Positions 33,367 to 42,506 of a DNA stretch of 64,000 bases are shown here, in pieces. The DNA comes from Bradyrhizobium monzae (GTDB lineage: Bacteria > Pseudomonadota > Alphaproteobacteria > Rhizobiales > Xanthobacteraceae). How positions within the stretch are numbered: the first letter of the stretch is position 1; each line of letters starts with the position of its first letter. The stretch is taken from positions 3,216-67,215 of the forward strand of contig NZ_JAIRDQ010000016.1 in the NCBI RefSeq assembly GCF_021458635.1, given 5' to 3'. The position numbers and the translations under genes were made by a program. The notes under the pieces were generated by a model. It searched no databases, was not told the origin of the DNA, and saw nothing but the letters and a program-made list of their open reading frames with translations.

Positions 33367-34421
33367 AACAGTTCGACTATGTCAGGCCCGCCACGGTTGC
33401 CGAGGCCGTTGCTGCGGCCGCCCAGCCGGGCGCCACTTATCTTGCAGCCGGCACCAATCTGCTTGACCTGATGAAGGGCAATATCAGTCGCCCGGATCGA
33501 TTGGTCGACGTCACGCATCTCGATGGGCTCGATCAAATCGAGACTCTCGCCGACGGATCGATGCGGATCGGCGCGCTGGTCAGCAACGCCGATCTCGCGC
33601 ATGACGCGAACTTCGCAAAGTCCTACCCGGCCGTGGCCGAAGCGCTGCTCTCCGGCGCGTCGGCACAACTGCGCAACGCCGCGAGCGTGGGCGGCAATCT
33701 GCTGCAGCGGACCCGTTGCGCATATTTCTACGACACCGCCAGCCGCTGCAACAAGCGCGAGGCCGGCAGCGGCTGCGACGCTCGCGACGGCGAGAACCGG
33801 ACGCATGCCGTGCTCGGCTGGAGCGAGAACTGCATCGCCACGCATCCGTCCGATTTCTGCGTGCCGTTGGTGGCGCTCGACGCCATCGTCGAGATCGAAG
33901 GCAGGAACGGTCGTCGCGAGATCGCGCTCGACGAACTGCATCGCCTGCCCGGCAATGCGCCCGAGCGTGATTCCGTGCTCGAGCCCGGCGACCTCGTCGT
34001 CGCCGTGCGCCTGCCACCCGCGGCGCGCGGCTTTGCCGCGCATGCGCGCTATCTCAAGGTTCGCGAGCGTACCTCCTACGCGTTCGCCATCGTCTCGGCC
34101 GCGGCGGCGCTGCGGATCGAGAACGGCAAGATCGCGGAGGCGCGGCTTGCGCTTGGCGGCGTCGCCGCAAAGCCCTGGCGTCCACGCGCCGCGGAAGATG
34201 TGCTGAGAGGCGTCGCGCCAACGACGGATGCCTTCCAGGAGGCCGCCCGGCGCGCGCTCACCGAAGCAAAGCCGTCCGGCGACAACGCCTACAAGATTGA
34301 ACTCGCACGCCGTATCGTCGTGCGCGCGCTGACCCTGGCCGCAGCCGGTACGCCCGCGCGTATCCCCGCACTGCCGGCATCCCCCCTTGCTTCGACGTCT
34401 GGAGCCATCATCCATGCCTGA
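33363..34421 (+). CDS. aldehyde/xanthine oxidoreductase FAD subunit (PaoB-like)
   Basis: 352 residues from ATG 33363, overlapping the previous stop as ATGA. The FAD-binding motif is GATYLAAGTNLLDLMK. An extra Cys cluster (RTRCAYFYDTASRCNKR, GSGCD, ENCIATHPSDFC), with the spacing of E. coli PaoB, predicts an additional [4Fe-4S] cluster. That insert separates the PaoABC type from ordinary xanthine dehydrogenase FAD subunits. The C-terminal CO_deh_flav_C domain is present. It binds between the iron-sulfur and molybdenum subunits. Confidence 0.92.
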   Translation: MKQFDYVRPATVAEAVAAAAQPGATYLAAGTNLLDLMKGNISRPDRLVDVTHLDGLDQIETLADGSMRIGALVSNADLAHDANFAKSYPAVAEALLSGASAQLRNAASVGGNLLQRTRCAYFYDTASRCNKREAGSGCDARDGENRTHAVLGWSENCIATHPSDFCVPLVALDAIVEIEGRNGRREIALDELHRLPGNAPERDSVLEPGDLVVAVRLPPAARGFAAHARYLKVRERTSYAFAIVSAAAALRIENGKIAEARLALGGVAAKPWRPRAAEDVLRGVAPTTDAFQEAARRALTEAKPSGDNAYKIELARRIVVRALTLAAAGTPARIPALPASPLASTSGAIIHA

Positions 34422-36669
34422 GCTGAATCTCACCAGCGCTCCCGCCCATCTCCGCCACGGCTCGAGCATCGGCCAGCCGCTGACCCGCCGCGACGGTGTG
34501 CTCAAGGTCAAAGGACAGGCCACCTACGCCGCCGACAATCATCCGCCCGGCATGCTGTTTGCGGTGATGGCCGTGTCCAGCATCGCGCATGGCCGCGTGA
34601 CCTCGCTCGATGTCGCGGCGGCCAAGCGTCATCCCGGCGTTGTCGACGTCATGACGCCGGATCACAAGCCGCAGCTCGCGATCGATCCGGAGATCAAGAC
34701 CAATCCCTTCGTGTTCCGGATGGAGGTGCTGCAGAATAAAGAAGTCCGCTACGCCAACCAGCCCATCGCCGTCGTGATCGCCGAGACGCTCGAGGCGGCG
34801 ACGGAAGGTGCCGTGCTGCTGGCGCCGCGCTACGAGACGCTGCCCGCGCTCGTCGGGCTCGATGCCGGCGAGAGTTTCGTGCCGCCGGTTGTCGGTGTCG
34901 GCAATCCCACGGAAAATCATCGCGGCGATGTCGAGGCGGGCCTTGCCTCGGCCGACAAGAAGATCGATGCGATTTACGAGACCCCGCCGCAATATCACAA
35001 CGCCATGGAGCCGCATGCGATCGTCGCCCATTGGGACGGCGACAATCTGTCGGTCGACATGCCGACCCAGGGCCTGATGCTGTCGCTCGGACGCATCGCC
35101 GAATTGTTTGGGATCGCACCTGACAAGATCCACATCCGCAGCCCGTTCCTCGGCGGCGGCTTTGGCTCCAAGGGACTCATGGCCGGCCCTCCCGTGCTCG
35201 GCCTGATGGCCGCAAAGCTGGTCGGCAAGCCGGTCAAGCTCGTGCTGCGTCGTGAGCAGATGTATGGCCCGGTCGGCCATCGCGCGCCGACGCGTCAGCG
35301 CTTGCGCATCGGCGCCGACGGCGAGGGGCGCCTGACAGCGCTGGATCACCATGCGCGCACCGTGTCGAGCACGTTCGACGATTTTTACGAGCCGGCCGCC
35401 GATGCGTCGCACACGCTTTATGCGGCGCCCGCGATCCGCACCTCGCACGACGCGGTACGCGTTAACACCGGCACGCCGCTATTCATGCGGGCGCCGGGCG
35501 AAGCGACGGGATCGATTGCGTTGGAAAGCGCGATCGACGAGATGGCCTGGGCCTGCGGTATGGATCCGCTGGCCTTCCGGCTGAAGAACTATGCCGAGGT
35601 CGAGCCGATCACCGGGAAACCGTTTTCCTCGAAAGCGTTGCGCGCCTGTTACGATCAGGGCGCGGCGCGTTTTGGCTGGGCGAAGCGCTCGCTCCAGCCG
35701 CGACAGGTGCGCGATGATGCCGGACTGCTGGTCGGCTGGGGGATGGGCACTGCGACGTTCCCCGCGCTCATGTTCCAGGCTGAAGCCCGCGCCGCGATCC
35801 GCCGTGACGGCACCGGAGCGATGGAGATCGGCGCGCACGACATGGGGCAGGGCGCATGGACGGCGTTGGCCCAGATCGCAGCCGATGCAGTCGGGCTCGA
35901 TATCGATCGCGTCACGTTCAAGGCCGGAACGTCCGACCTGCCTGATGCCGGCATCGCCGGCGGCTCGGCGCACACGGCAACGGCCGGTGCTGCGATCCAC
36001 AGCGCGGGCGCAGCCGTAATCGCAAAACTCGCCGATCTCGCCACCAACGATGAGCGCTCGCCATTGTTCGGCGCCGGCAATGCCGGTGTCATCGCGCGCG
36101 ATGGCCGGTTGATCCGGCGCGACGACGAGAGCCGCAGCGAGAGTTACACCGAGATCCTCGCGCGTGCCGGCGTCGCCGAGGTCGAGGCCCGCGGCACCGG
36201 TGCGCCGAATCCGGCGGCGATGGAAGAGTATGCGATGCATGCCCATGGCGCGGTGTTCGCGGAAGTGAAGGTCGATCCCGAACTCGGCCAGATCCGGGTC
36301 ACCCGCATGGTCGGCGCCTTCGCTGCGGGGCGCATCGTCAACCCGCATCTGGTGAAGAGCCAGCTGTTCGGCGGCATGATCTGGGGCATGTCCTTCGCGC
36401 TACATGAGGAGGCCATCACCGACCGCCGCAGCGGCCGGATCATGAATGCCAATCTTGGCGAGTACCATATCCCCGTGAATGCCGATGTGCCGCCGCTCGA
36501 CGTGATCACGGTCGAGGAGCACGATCCGCACGTCAATGCGCTCGGCATCAAGGGCGTCGGCGAGATCGGCATCACCGGCAGCGCCGGCGCGGTCGCCAAT
36601 GCCGTCTGGCACGCGACCGGCGTACGGGTGCGCCACTTCCCGATCAGGATCGAGGAGTTGCTGAAGTAG
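34414..36669 (+). CDS. aldehyde/xanthine oxidoreductase molybdenum subunit (PaoC-like)
   Basis: 751 residues from ATG 34414, overlapping the FAD subunit by 8 nt. It has the two-part Ald_Xan_dh_C fold. Molybdopterin-binding segments include FLGGGFGSKG, RAPGEATG and GAHDMGQGAW, and the catalytic Glu lies in GVGEIGITG near the C-terminus. It would hydroxylate an aldehyde or N-heterocycle with water-derived oxygen. The substrate is unknown; the PaoABC-like cluster argues for aromatic or aliphatic aldehydes. No XdhC-type insertion chaperone is in the window. Confidence 0.92.
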   Translation: MPELNLTSAPAHLRHGSSIGQPLTRRDGVLKVKGQATYAADNHPPGMLFAVMAVSSIAHGRVTSLDVAAAKRHPGVVDVMTPDHKPQLAIDPEIKTNPFVFRMEVLQNKEVRYANQPIAVVIAETLEAATEGAVLLAPRYETLPALVGLDAGESFVPPVVGVGNPTENHRGDVEAGLASADKKIDAIYETPPQYHNAMEPHAIVAHWDGDNLSVDMPTQGLMLSLGRIAELFGIAPDKIHIRSPFLGGGFGSKGLMAGPPVLGLMAAKLVGKPVKLVLRREQMYGPVGHRAPTRQRLRIGADGEGRLTALDHHARTVSSTFDDFYEPAADASHTLYAAPAIRTSHDAVRVNTGTPLFMRAPGEATGSIALESAIDEMAWACGMDPLAFRLKNYAEVEPITGKPFSSKALRACYDQGAARFGWAKRSLQPRQVRDDAGLLVGWGMGTATFPALMFQAEARAAIRRDGTGAMEIGAHDMGQGAWTALAQIAADAVGLDIDRVTFKAGTSDLPDAGIAGGSAHTATAGAAIHSAGAAVIAKLADLATNDERSPLFGAGNAGVIARDGRLIRRDDESRSESYTEILARAGVAEVEARGTGAPNPAAMEEYAMHAHGAVFAEVKVDPELGQIRVTRMVGAFAAGRIVNPHLVKSQLFGGMIWGMSFALHEEAITDRRSGRIMNANLGEYHIPVNADVPPLDVITVEEHDPHVNALGIKGVGEIGITGSAGAVANAVWHATGVRVRHFPIRIEELLK

Positions 36670-36714
36670 CTTTGACTGCTGCGGTGGGTGGTGGGACGAC
36701 CTCCGCCCGCCGCT

Positions 36715-37263
36715 TCAGAATGTCGGCGGCGTGCAGGCCGAGATCACTTCGCACGGCTTGCCGCCGACGCAGCGGAAGCGATGGGGGCGGCGGCTCTCGA
36801 AATAATAGGCATCGCCAGGATTGAGGATGCGACGCTCGTCCTCGACGGTGACTTCGAGCTTTCCTGAAATCACGATGCCACCTTCCTCGCCGTCATGAAC
36901 GAGATGCACGCGCCCGGTGTCGCTCCCGGGCTCGTAGCGCTCCTTCAAGATCTGCAGGGTTCGGCCGAACAGATTGTCGCCGACTTGCCGATACGAGATC
37001 GGCTTCTTGCCGACCTCGGTCAGCTCCTCCGAGCGATAAAAGATCTTGCGCCGCGTCTCGGGCTCGAGCGCAAAGAATTCGGCGAGCCCCATCGGGATGC
37101 CGTCGAGGATGCGCTTGAGCGCGCCGACCGACGGGTTCATCTGGTTGGATTCGATCAGGGAAATCGTCGAATTGGTGACGCCGGCGCGCTTGGCAAGTTC
37201 CCGCTGCGACAGCTTGTGGCGCGCCCGGATGAATCGCAGCCGTCCACCGATGTCGACGCTCAT
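36715..37263 (-). CDS. XRE-cupin transcriptional regulator (PuuR-like)
   Basis: 182 residues, the PuuR length. Helix-turn-helix at about 6-60 (RARHKLSQRELAKRAGVTNSTISLIESNQMNPSVGALKRIL) and a cupin_2 domain (about 110-178: HDGEEGGIVISGKLEVTVED, LNPGDAYYFESRRPHRF). PuuR represses putrescine utilisation in E. coli. Here it is divergent from an omega-aminotransferase gene, 149 bp away, which it probably controls. It is convergent with the PaoC-like gene. Confidence 0.9.
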   Translation of the reverse strand: MSVDIGGRLRFIRARHKLSQRELAKRAGVTNSTISLIESNQMNPSVGALKRILDGIPMGLAEFFALEPETRRKIFYRSEELTEVGKKPISYRQVGDNLFGRTLQILKERYEPGSDTGRVHLVHDGEEGGIVISGKLEVTVEDERRILNPGDAYYFESRRPHRFRCVGGKPCEVISACTPPTF

Positions 37264-37412
37264 GCCCCTGGTCCCTGTTGCAGGTGTTGCGGATCGCGCA
37301 AATATGGACCGGCTGCCCCAGTGAAATCAATGGCTTGCAGGTCACCAGAAAAGGACTTGTTGCGCTATCGAAGCCGTGGCTCTGCTATCCTGTCAGCAAA
37401 GGAGCGTGGCCC

Positions 37413-38741
37413 GTGACCCTTCATCAGATTCCGAACACTATCAAGACCGACTCGTTCTGGATGCCGTTCACGGCCAATCGTCAGTTCAAGAAGGCGCCGC
37501 GCCTGTTCTCCTCGGCCGAGGGCATGCACTACACCACCGTCGACGGCCGCAAGGTGATCGACGGCTCCGCCGGCCTCTGGTGCGTCAATGCCGGCCACGG
37601 CCGCAAGCAGATTGCCGCTGCGGTTGAGCGGCAGCTGATGACGCTGGACTTCGCGCCGTCCTTCCAGATGGGCCATCCGCTGGCGTTCGACTTCGCCGAG
37701 CGTCTCGCCGAGATCGCGCCGAAGGGCCTTGATCGCGTCTTCTTCACCAACTCCGGCTCCGAATCGGTCGATACCGCGCTAAAGATCGCGCTCGCCTATC
37801 ATCGCGCCAACGGCCAGGCGAGCCGCACCCGCCTGATCGGCCGCGAGCGCGGTTATCACGGCGTCGGCTTCGGCGGCACCTCGGTCGGCGGCATGGTCGC
37901 CAACCGCCGCGCTTTCGCCACCCTGCTGCCGGGCGTCGATCACATCCGCCACACCCACGATCTCGGCCGTAACGCCTTCGCCAAGGACCAGCCGGAGCAT
38001 GGCGCCGAGCTTGCCGACGATCTCGAGCGTCTGGTGGCCTTGCATGGCGCCGAGACCATCGCTGCCGTCATCGTCGAGCCGGTGCCGGGTTCGACCGCGG
38101 TGCTGCCGCCGCCGAAGGGCTATCTGCAGCGCCTGCGCGCGATCTGCGACAAGCACGGCATCCTCCTGATCTTCGACGAGGTCATCACCGGCTTCGGCCG
38201 CCTCGGCACGCCGTTCGCTGCCGACTTCTTCGGCGTCACGCCGGACCTGATGACGACGGCCAAGGGCATCACCAACGGCACCATTCCCTGCGGCGCGGTG
38301 TTCGCCAGCCGCAAGATTCACGACGGCATGATGGTCGGTCCGGAGAATCAGATGGAGCTGTTCCACGGCTACACCTATTCCGCGCATCCGACCGCCTGCG
38401 CCGCCGGTATCGCGACGCTCGACATCTACAAGGACGAGGGCCTGCTCACGCGCGGTGCCTCGATCGCCGAATACTGGCGCGATGCGCTGCACTCGCTGAA
38501 GGGCCTGCCCAACGTCGTCGATATCCGCAATTGCGGCCTGATGGGCGCGGTCGAGCTGTCGTCGCGTGACGGCACGGTTGGCGCGCGTGGTTACGACGTG
38601 ATGGTCGATTGCTTCAATCGCGGGCTGTACTTCCGCATGAGCGGCGATAGCTTCGCGCTGTCGCCGCCCCTCATCGTCGAGAAGAGCCACATCGACGACA
38701 TCGTGTCGATCCTGGGCGATGCCATCAAGCGGGTGGCCTGA
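37413..38741 (+). CDS. class III omega-aminotransferase (beta-alanine/putrescine--pyruvate type)
   Basis: 442 residues from GTG 37413, with GGAG 8 nt upstream; the 45 codons before it in frame overlap the regulator's control region. Fold type I PLP enzyme: NSGSESVDTALKIAL, RGYHGVGFGGTSVGG, LLIFDEVITGFGR and the PLP Lys in TTAKGITNG near residue 288. The SSAEGMHYTTVDGRKVIDGSAGLWCVNAGHGR start is typical of omega-amino acid:pyruvate aminotransferases. It would move the terminal amino group of beta-alanine or a diamine to pyruvate, giving alanine. dadA lies 70 bp downstream. Confidence 0.92.
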   Translation: MTLHQIPNTIKTDSFWMPFTANRQFKKAPRLFSSAEGMHYTTVDGRKVIDGSAGLWCVNAGHGRKQIAAAVERQLMTLDFAPSFQMGHPLAFDFAERLAEIAPKGLDRVFFTNSGSESVDTALKIALAYHRANGQASRTRLIGRERGYHGVGFGGTSVGGMVANRRAFATLLPGVDHIRHTHDLGRNAFAKDQPEHGAELADDLERLVALHGAETIAAVIVEPVPGSTAVLPPPKGYLQRLRAICDKHGILLIFDEVITGFGRLGTPFAADFFGVTPDLMTTAKGITNGTIPCGAVFASRKIHDGMMVGPENQMELFHGYTYSAHPTACAAGIATLDIYKDEGLLTRGASIAEYWRDALHSLKGLPNVVDIRNCGLMGAVELSSRDGTVGARGYDVMVDCFNRGLYFRMSGDSFALSPPLIVEKSHIDDIVSILGDAIKRVA

Positions 38742-38811
38742 TAATTGCTCTCGCCGTTGCGAGTTGTTTCCTTGCAGCGGCGAGCGTGATGCCGCGGGAG
38801 TTTGACCAAGC

Positions 38812-40077
38812 GTGAAAGTTCTGATCCTCGGCAGCGGTGTCATCGGCGTCACCTCTGCCTACTACCTCGCCCGTGCCGGCCACGAGGTGACGGTCGTCGA
38901 CCGTCAGCCCGAACCGGCGCTGGAGACCTCTTTTGCCAATGCCGGCGAAGTGTCGCCCGGCTACTCCTCGCCCTGGGCCGGCCCCGGCGTGCCGGTGAAG
39001 GCGGTCAAGTGGCTTCTGATGAAGCACGGCCCGCTGGTGATCCGGCCGAAGCTCGATCCCGTCATGTGGGTCTGGCTGCTCAAGATGCTGCGCAACTGCA
39101 CCAGCGCGCGCTATGCGGTCAACAAGAGCCGGATGATTCCGATCGCGGAATACAGCCGTGACTGCCTGCGCAATCTCCGCCGCGACATCGGCATTCAATA
39201 TGACGAACGCTCGCAGGGCACGCTGCAGCTGTTCCGCTATCAACAGCAGCTCGACAGCACCGGCGAGGACATCGCGGTGCTCAAGCAATATGGCGTGCCT
39301 TACGAAGTGCTGAGCCGCGAGGGCTGCATCGCGGTCGAGCCGGCGTTGGCGAGCGTCAAGGAAAAATTCGCCGGCGGGCTTCGGTTGCCGCAGGACGAAA
39401 CCGGCGACTGCCACATGTTCACGCAGGCGCTGGCCAAGCATGCCGAAGCGCTCGGCGTGCGCTTCCTATTCAACACCGGCATCGACCGCATCGTCACCGA
39501 TGGCGCGCGCGTGAGCGGTGTCGCGACCAGTGCCGGGATGTTGCAGGCCGACGCTTACGTGCTCGCGCTCGGAAGTTATTCATCGCGAATGGCCGCGCCG
39601 CTCGGCATCTCCTTGCCGGTCTACCCGGTGAAGGGCTATTCGATCACGGTGCCGATCAAGGACGCCTCCGGCGCGCCGGAATCGACGGTGATGGACGAGA
39701 GCTACAAGGTCGCGATCACGCGTCTCGGCAATCGCATCCGCGTCGGCGGCACCGCCGAAATCTCGGGCTTCTCGACCAAGCTCTACGAGGCCCGCCGCGC
39801 CACGCTCGATCACTCTCTGACCGATCTGTTCCCGCGCGGCGGCGATCTTTCCAAGGCGACATTCTGGAGCGGCCTGCGCCCGATGACGCCGGACGGCCCG
39901 CCGGTGATCGGCCCCACGCAGTATGCAAATCTCCATCTCAACACCGGCCACGGCACGCTTGGCTGGACCATGTCCTGCGGTTCGGGGCGTGTGCTTGCGG
40001 ACATGCTGTCGGGCAAGAAGCCGGAGGTGGATGTGAGCGCGCTGACGGTGGACCGGTATCAACAGCGGTTTGGCTGA
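38812..40077 (+). CDS. dadA: D-amino acid dehydrogenase
   Basis: 421 residues from GTG 38812. FAD-binding start VLILGSGVIGVTSAYYLARAGHEVTVVDRQ, then the DadA signature ANAGEVSPGYSSPWAGPGVP, and GLRPMTPDGPPVIGPT with NTGHGTLGWTMSCGSG at the end. It oxidises D-amino acids such as D-alanine and passes electrons to the quinone pool. Following the aminotransferase, it may feed on alanine made by that enzyme after racemisation, but no racemase gene is present here. Confidence 0.92.
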   Translation: MKVLILGSGVIGVTSAYYLARAGHEVTVVDRQPEPALETSFANAGEVSPGYSSPWAGPGVPVKAVKWLLMKHGPLVIRPKLDPVMWVWLLKMLRNCTSARYAVNKSRMIPIAEYSRDCLRNLRRDIGIQYDERSQGTLQLFRYQQQLDSTGEDIAVLKQYGVPYEVLSREGCIAVEPALASVKEKFAGGLRLPQDETGDCHMFTQALAKHAEALGVRFLFNTGIDRIVTDGARVSGVATSAGMLQADAYVLALGSYSSRMAAPLGISLPVYPVKGYSITVPIKDASGAPESTVMDESYKVAITRLGNRIRVGGTAEISGFSTKLYEARRATLDHSLTDLFPRGGDLSKATFWSGLRPMTPDGPPVIGPTQYANLHLNTGHGTLGWTMSCGSGRVLADMLSGKKPEVDVSALTVDRYQQRFG

Positions 40078-40108
40078 GCGATCTTTTCGCACCGCTCATT
40101 CCATCACC

Positions 40109-40216
40109 GTCACCCTGAGGTGGCCGCTTCTTCAGCGGCCCTCGAAGGGCGACGGCCCGGATGCATCGGAGGCCGTGCATCCTTCGAGGCTCGCTGCGCG
40201 AGCACCTCAGGATGAC
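40109..40216. repeat. palindromic intergenic element
   Basis: GTCACCCTGAGGTG (40109-40122) and CACCTCAGGATGAC (40203-40216) are near-perfect inverted arms (13 of 14). Between them GCATCGGAGGCCGTGCATCC and other small inverted repeats add structure. It belongs to the CACCTCAGG palindrome type scattered through Bradyrhizobium genomes, and lies between the convergent dadA and regulator genes. Confidence 0.75.
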
Positions 40217-40250
40217 GGGACAGGCGTTGTGCTCGCGGAGCGAAGAGACT

Positions 40251-40907
40251 TCAGCCCGCCCCCGTCACGCAATTCACCCACAGCACCACGGCCTTCGCAT
40301 TCCGCGCCGGATTGGAAAACCGGTGCGGCCTTCGGCTCGCGAACCGAAAGCTGTCGCCCGTCTTCAGCGACCACGTTTCGCTGTCCACCGTCAGCATCAT
40401 CTCGCCTTCGAGCACGAGGCCGGCCTCTTCGCCGTCATGGGTATAGAGCTCGTCGCCGGTTGAGCCGCCGGCCTCCAGATGCACCAGGAACAAGTTGAGA
40501 TTGTTGTCGACGCTCGCAGGGCTGAGCAACTGCTTTGACACGCCGGTGCGCCAGAGTTTGAGCTCAGGCCGTTGCGATCCGCGCGTCACCACCTGATCGG
40601 ATGTGCCGTCGGCACTCGGGCTCGCGCCGAACAGCGCGGCGATGCCGACGCCCAGCACGTCGGCGAGCGTGGCCAGCACGCGCAGTGACGGCGACGACAG
40701 GCCGCGCTCGATCTGGCTGAGAAAGCCGATCGACAAATCCGTGCGCGCCGCGACCGTCTCGAGTGAGAATTGCCTGACGCGCCGGAGATCCCTGATGCGG
40801 CGGCCGACTGCAACGTCCATTGCAGGCTCCGCGGGCGTCGCGATGGCCTTGGCCTTCTTCACCGGCCTTGCGGCGGCCGGTTTGCGTATTCTTTTGCCAC
40901 CGCTCAC
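40251..40907 (-). CDS. XRE-cupin transcriptional regulator
   Basis: 218 residues. A Lys/Ala-rich start is followed by a helix-turn-helix at about 33-88 (RRIRDLRRVRQFSLETVAARTDLSIGFLSQIERGLSSPSLRVLATLADVL) and a C-terminal cupin (about 140-213: HDGEEAGLVLEGEMMLTVDSE, LKTGDSFRFASRRPHRFSNP). It is of the same general type as the PuuR-like gene at 36715 but clearly a different protein. It is divergent from an ABC transporter operon and probably controls it. Confidence 0.9.
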   Translation of the reverse strand: MSGGKRIRKPAAARPVKKAKAIATPAEPAMDVAVGRRIRDLRRVRQFSLETVAARTDLSIGFLSQIERGLSSPSLRVLATLADVLGVGIAALFGASPSADGTSDQVVTRGSQRPELKLWRTGVSKQLLSPASVDNNLNLFLVHLEAGGSTGDELYTHDGEEAGLVLEGEMMLTVDSETWSLKTGDSFRFASRRPHRFSNPARNAKAVVLWVNCVTGAG

Positions 40908-41068
40908 GTCAAACCGCTTCCTTCATGTGCATGAAAACCGCTTGCGTCATCCGCGAAAGTGTGACCAAATTTTCATATTGGTGAAAATAGGCTGAAACGG
41001 CTCGGCCCGCAACGTCTGCGATAAGGACTTGCGAGCGCCGGCATCGGCCGGACCCAAAGGGGAATGCG

Positions 41069-41827
41069 ATGAAGCGTTTTGGTCTGGCCGCGGTCGCGGC
41101 GCTCGCACTTTGCGCTATGGCGCCGGCTTCTGCGCAGCAGGTGCTAAAGGTCGGCTCGACGCCGACAGGCATCCCCTTCACCTTCCTCGACACCAAGACC
41201 AACACCATCCAGGGCATCATGGTCGATCTCGTCACTGAAGTCGGCAAGGATGCCGGCTTCAACGTGCAGATAGAGCCGATGCAGTTCTCGGCGCTGATCC
41301 CGTCGCTGACCTCGAGCAAGATCGACATCATCGCGGCCGCGATGTTCATCACGGCGCCGCGCAAGGAGGTCGTCGATTTCTCCGACCCGATTTACACCTA
41401 TGGCGAAGGCCTGGTGGTGCCGAAGAGCGACACCAAGGCCTATGCCACGCAGGACGATCTGAAAGGCGAGACGGTCGGCGCCCAGGTCGGCACCGCCTTT
41501 GTCGACGCGCTGAAGAAGTCCGGCCTGTTCGCCGACGTCAAGGCCTACGACACCATCCCCGACATCCTGCGCGACGTGAACACCGGCCGCCTCAAGGCCG
41601 GCTACGCCGACTATCCGATCCTGGCCTATAATCTGAAGCAGGGTGGCTTCCCCGAGGTGCGCCTCGTCGACGGCTACAAGCCCGTCACCGTCGGCTCGGT
41701 CGGCATCGGCGTCCGCAAGGGCGAGGCCGCGCTGCTCGGCAAGATCAACGCGTCGCTGGCAAAGCTCAAGGCCAACGGCACCATCGACAAGATCCTCGAC
41801 AAATGGGGCTTGAAGGCACAGGGCTGA
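41069..41827 (+). CDS. polar amino acid ABC transporter, periplasmic binding protein
   Basis: 252 residues with signal peptide MKRFGLAAVAALALCAMAPASA. Family 3 solute-binding domain (PF00497): VGSTPTGIPFTFLDTKTNTIQGIMVDL, IAAAMFITAPRKEVVDFSDPI, GAQVGTAFVD. It should bind a polar amino acid, opine or related amine-containing compound in the periplasm. First gene of a three-gene transporter operon, with an FAD oxidase following, suggesting that the transported solute is its substrate. RBS AAGGGG is present. Confidence 0.92.
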   Translation: MKRFGLAAVAALALCAMAPASAQQVLKVGSTPTGIPFTFLDTKTNTIQGIMVDLVTEVGKDAGFNVQIEPMQFSALIPSLTSSKIDIIAAAMFITAPRKEVVDFSDPIYTYGEGLVVPKSDTKAYATQDDLKGETVGAQVGTAFVDALKKSGLFADVKAYDTIPDILRDVNTGRLKAGYADYPILAYNLKQGGFPEVRLVDGYKPVTVGSVGIGVRKGEAALLGKINASLAKLKANGTIDKILDKWGLKAQG

Positions 41828-41852
41828 TGAGAGGTTCTTCGAAGGCTAGCCG

Positions 41853-42506
41853 ATGAAAGGCTTCTGGCACGACGCCGCCGAGTTCTTCCCGATCCTGATG
41901 AGCGGCGTCGCGCTGACGATCATCGTCACCATCGGCTCGCTGCTGCTCTCGACGGTGCTCGGCCTGATCTGGGCGATGATGCGGGTCTCCGGCATCAAGG
42001 TGCTGTCGATGCTCAGCGCCAGCCTGATCAACGTGATCCGCGGCATCCCGATCATCGTGCTACTGTTCTATCTCTACTTCGTGATGCCCGATCTCGGCGT
42101 CACGTTGTCGGCGTTGCAGGCCGCGATCCTCGGGCTCGGTATCGCCTATTCGGCCTATCAGGCCGAAAATTTCCGCGCCGGCATCGAGGCCATCGACAAG
42201 GGCCAGATCGAGGCGGCGCAGTCGATCGGTATGGGCTGGTGGCTGACCATGCGCCGCGTGGTGCTGCCGCAGGCGGTCCGCATCGTGCTGCCTCCTTACG
42301 GCAACGTCATGATCATGATGCTGAAGGATTCCTCGCAGGCCTCGACCATCACGGTCGCCGAACTTGCCCTTCAGGGCAAGCTGATCGCGTCCTCGACCTT
42401 CAAGAACACCAACGTGTTCACGATGGTGGCGCTGATGTATCTCACCATGAGCATTCCGCTGATCCTCCTGGTCCGTCACTTCGAGAAGCGGGCCGGCAAG
42501 AAATGA
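41853..42506 (+). CDS. polar amino acid ABC transporter permease
   Basis: 217 residues with about five membrane helices and the HisMQ-type EAA loop EAAQSIGMGWWLTMRRVVLPQA near residue 115. The start MKGFWHDAAEFFPILMSGVALTI and VIRGIPIIVLLFYLYFV fit single-subunit amino acid permeases. It forms the membrane channel of the transporter with the ATPase that overlaps its stop codon by 4 nt. Confidence 0.93.
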   Translation: MKGFWHDAAEFFPILMSGVALTIIVTIGSLLLSTVLGLIWAMMRVSGIKVLSMLSASLINVIRGIPIIVLLFYLYFVMPDLGVTLSALQAAILGLGIAYSAYQAENFRAGIEAIDKGQIEAAQSIGMGWWLTMRRVVLPQAVRIVLPPYGNVMIMMLKDSSQASTITVAELALQGKLIASSTFKNTNVFTMVALMYLTMSIPLILLVRHFEKRAGKK

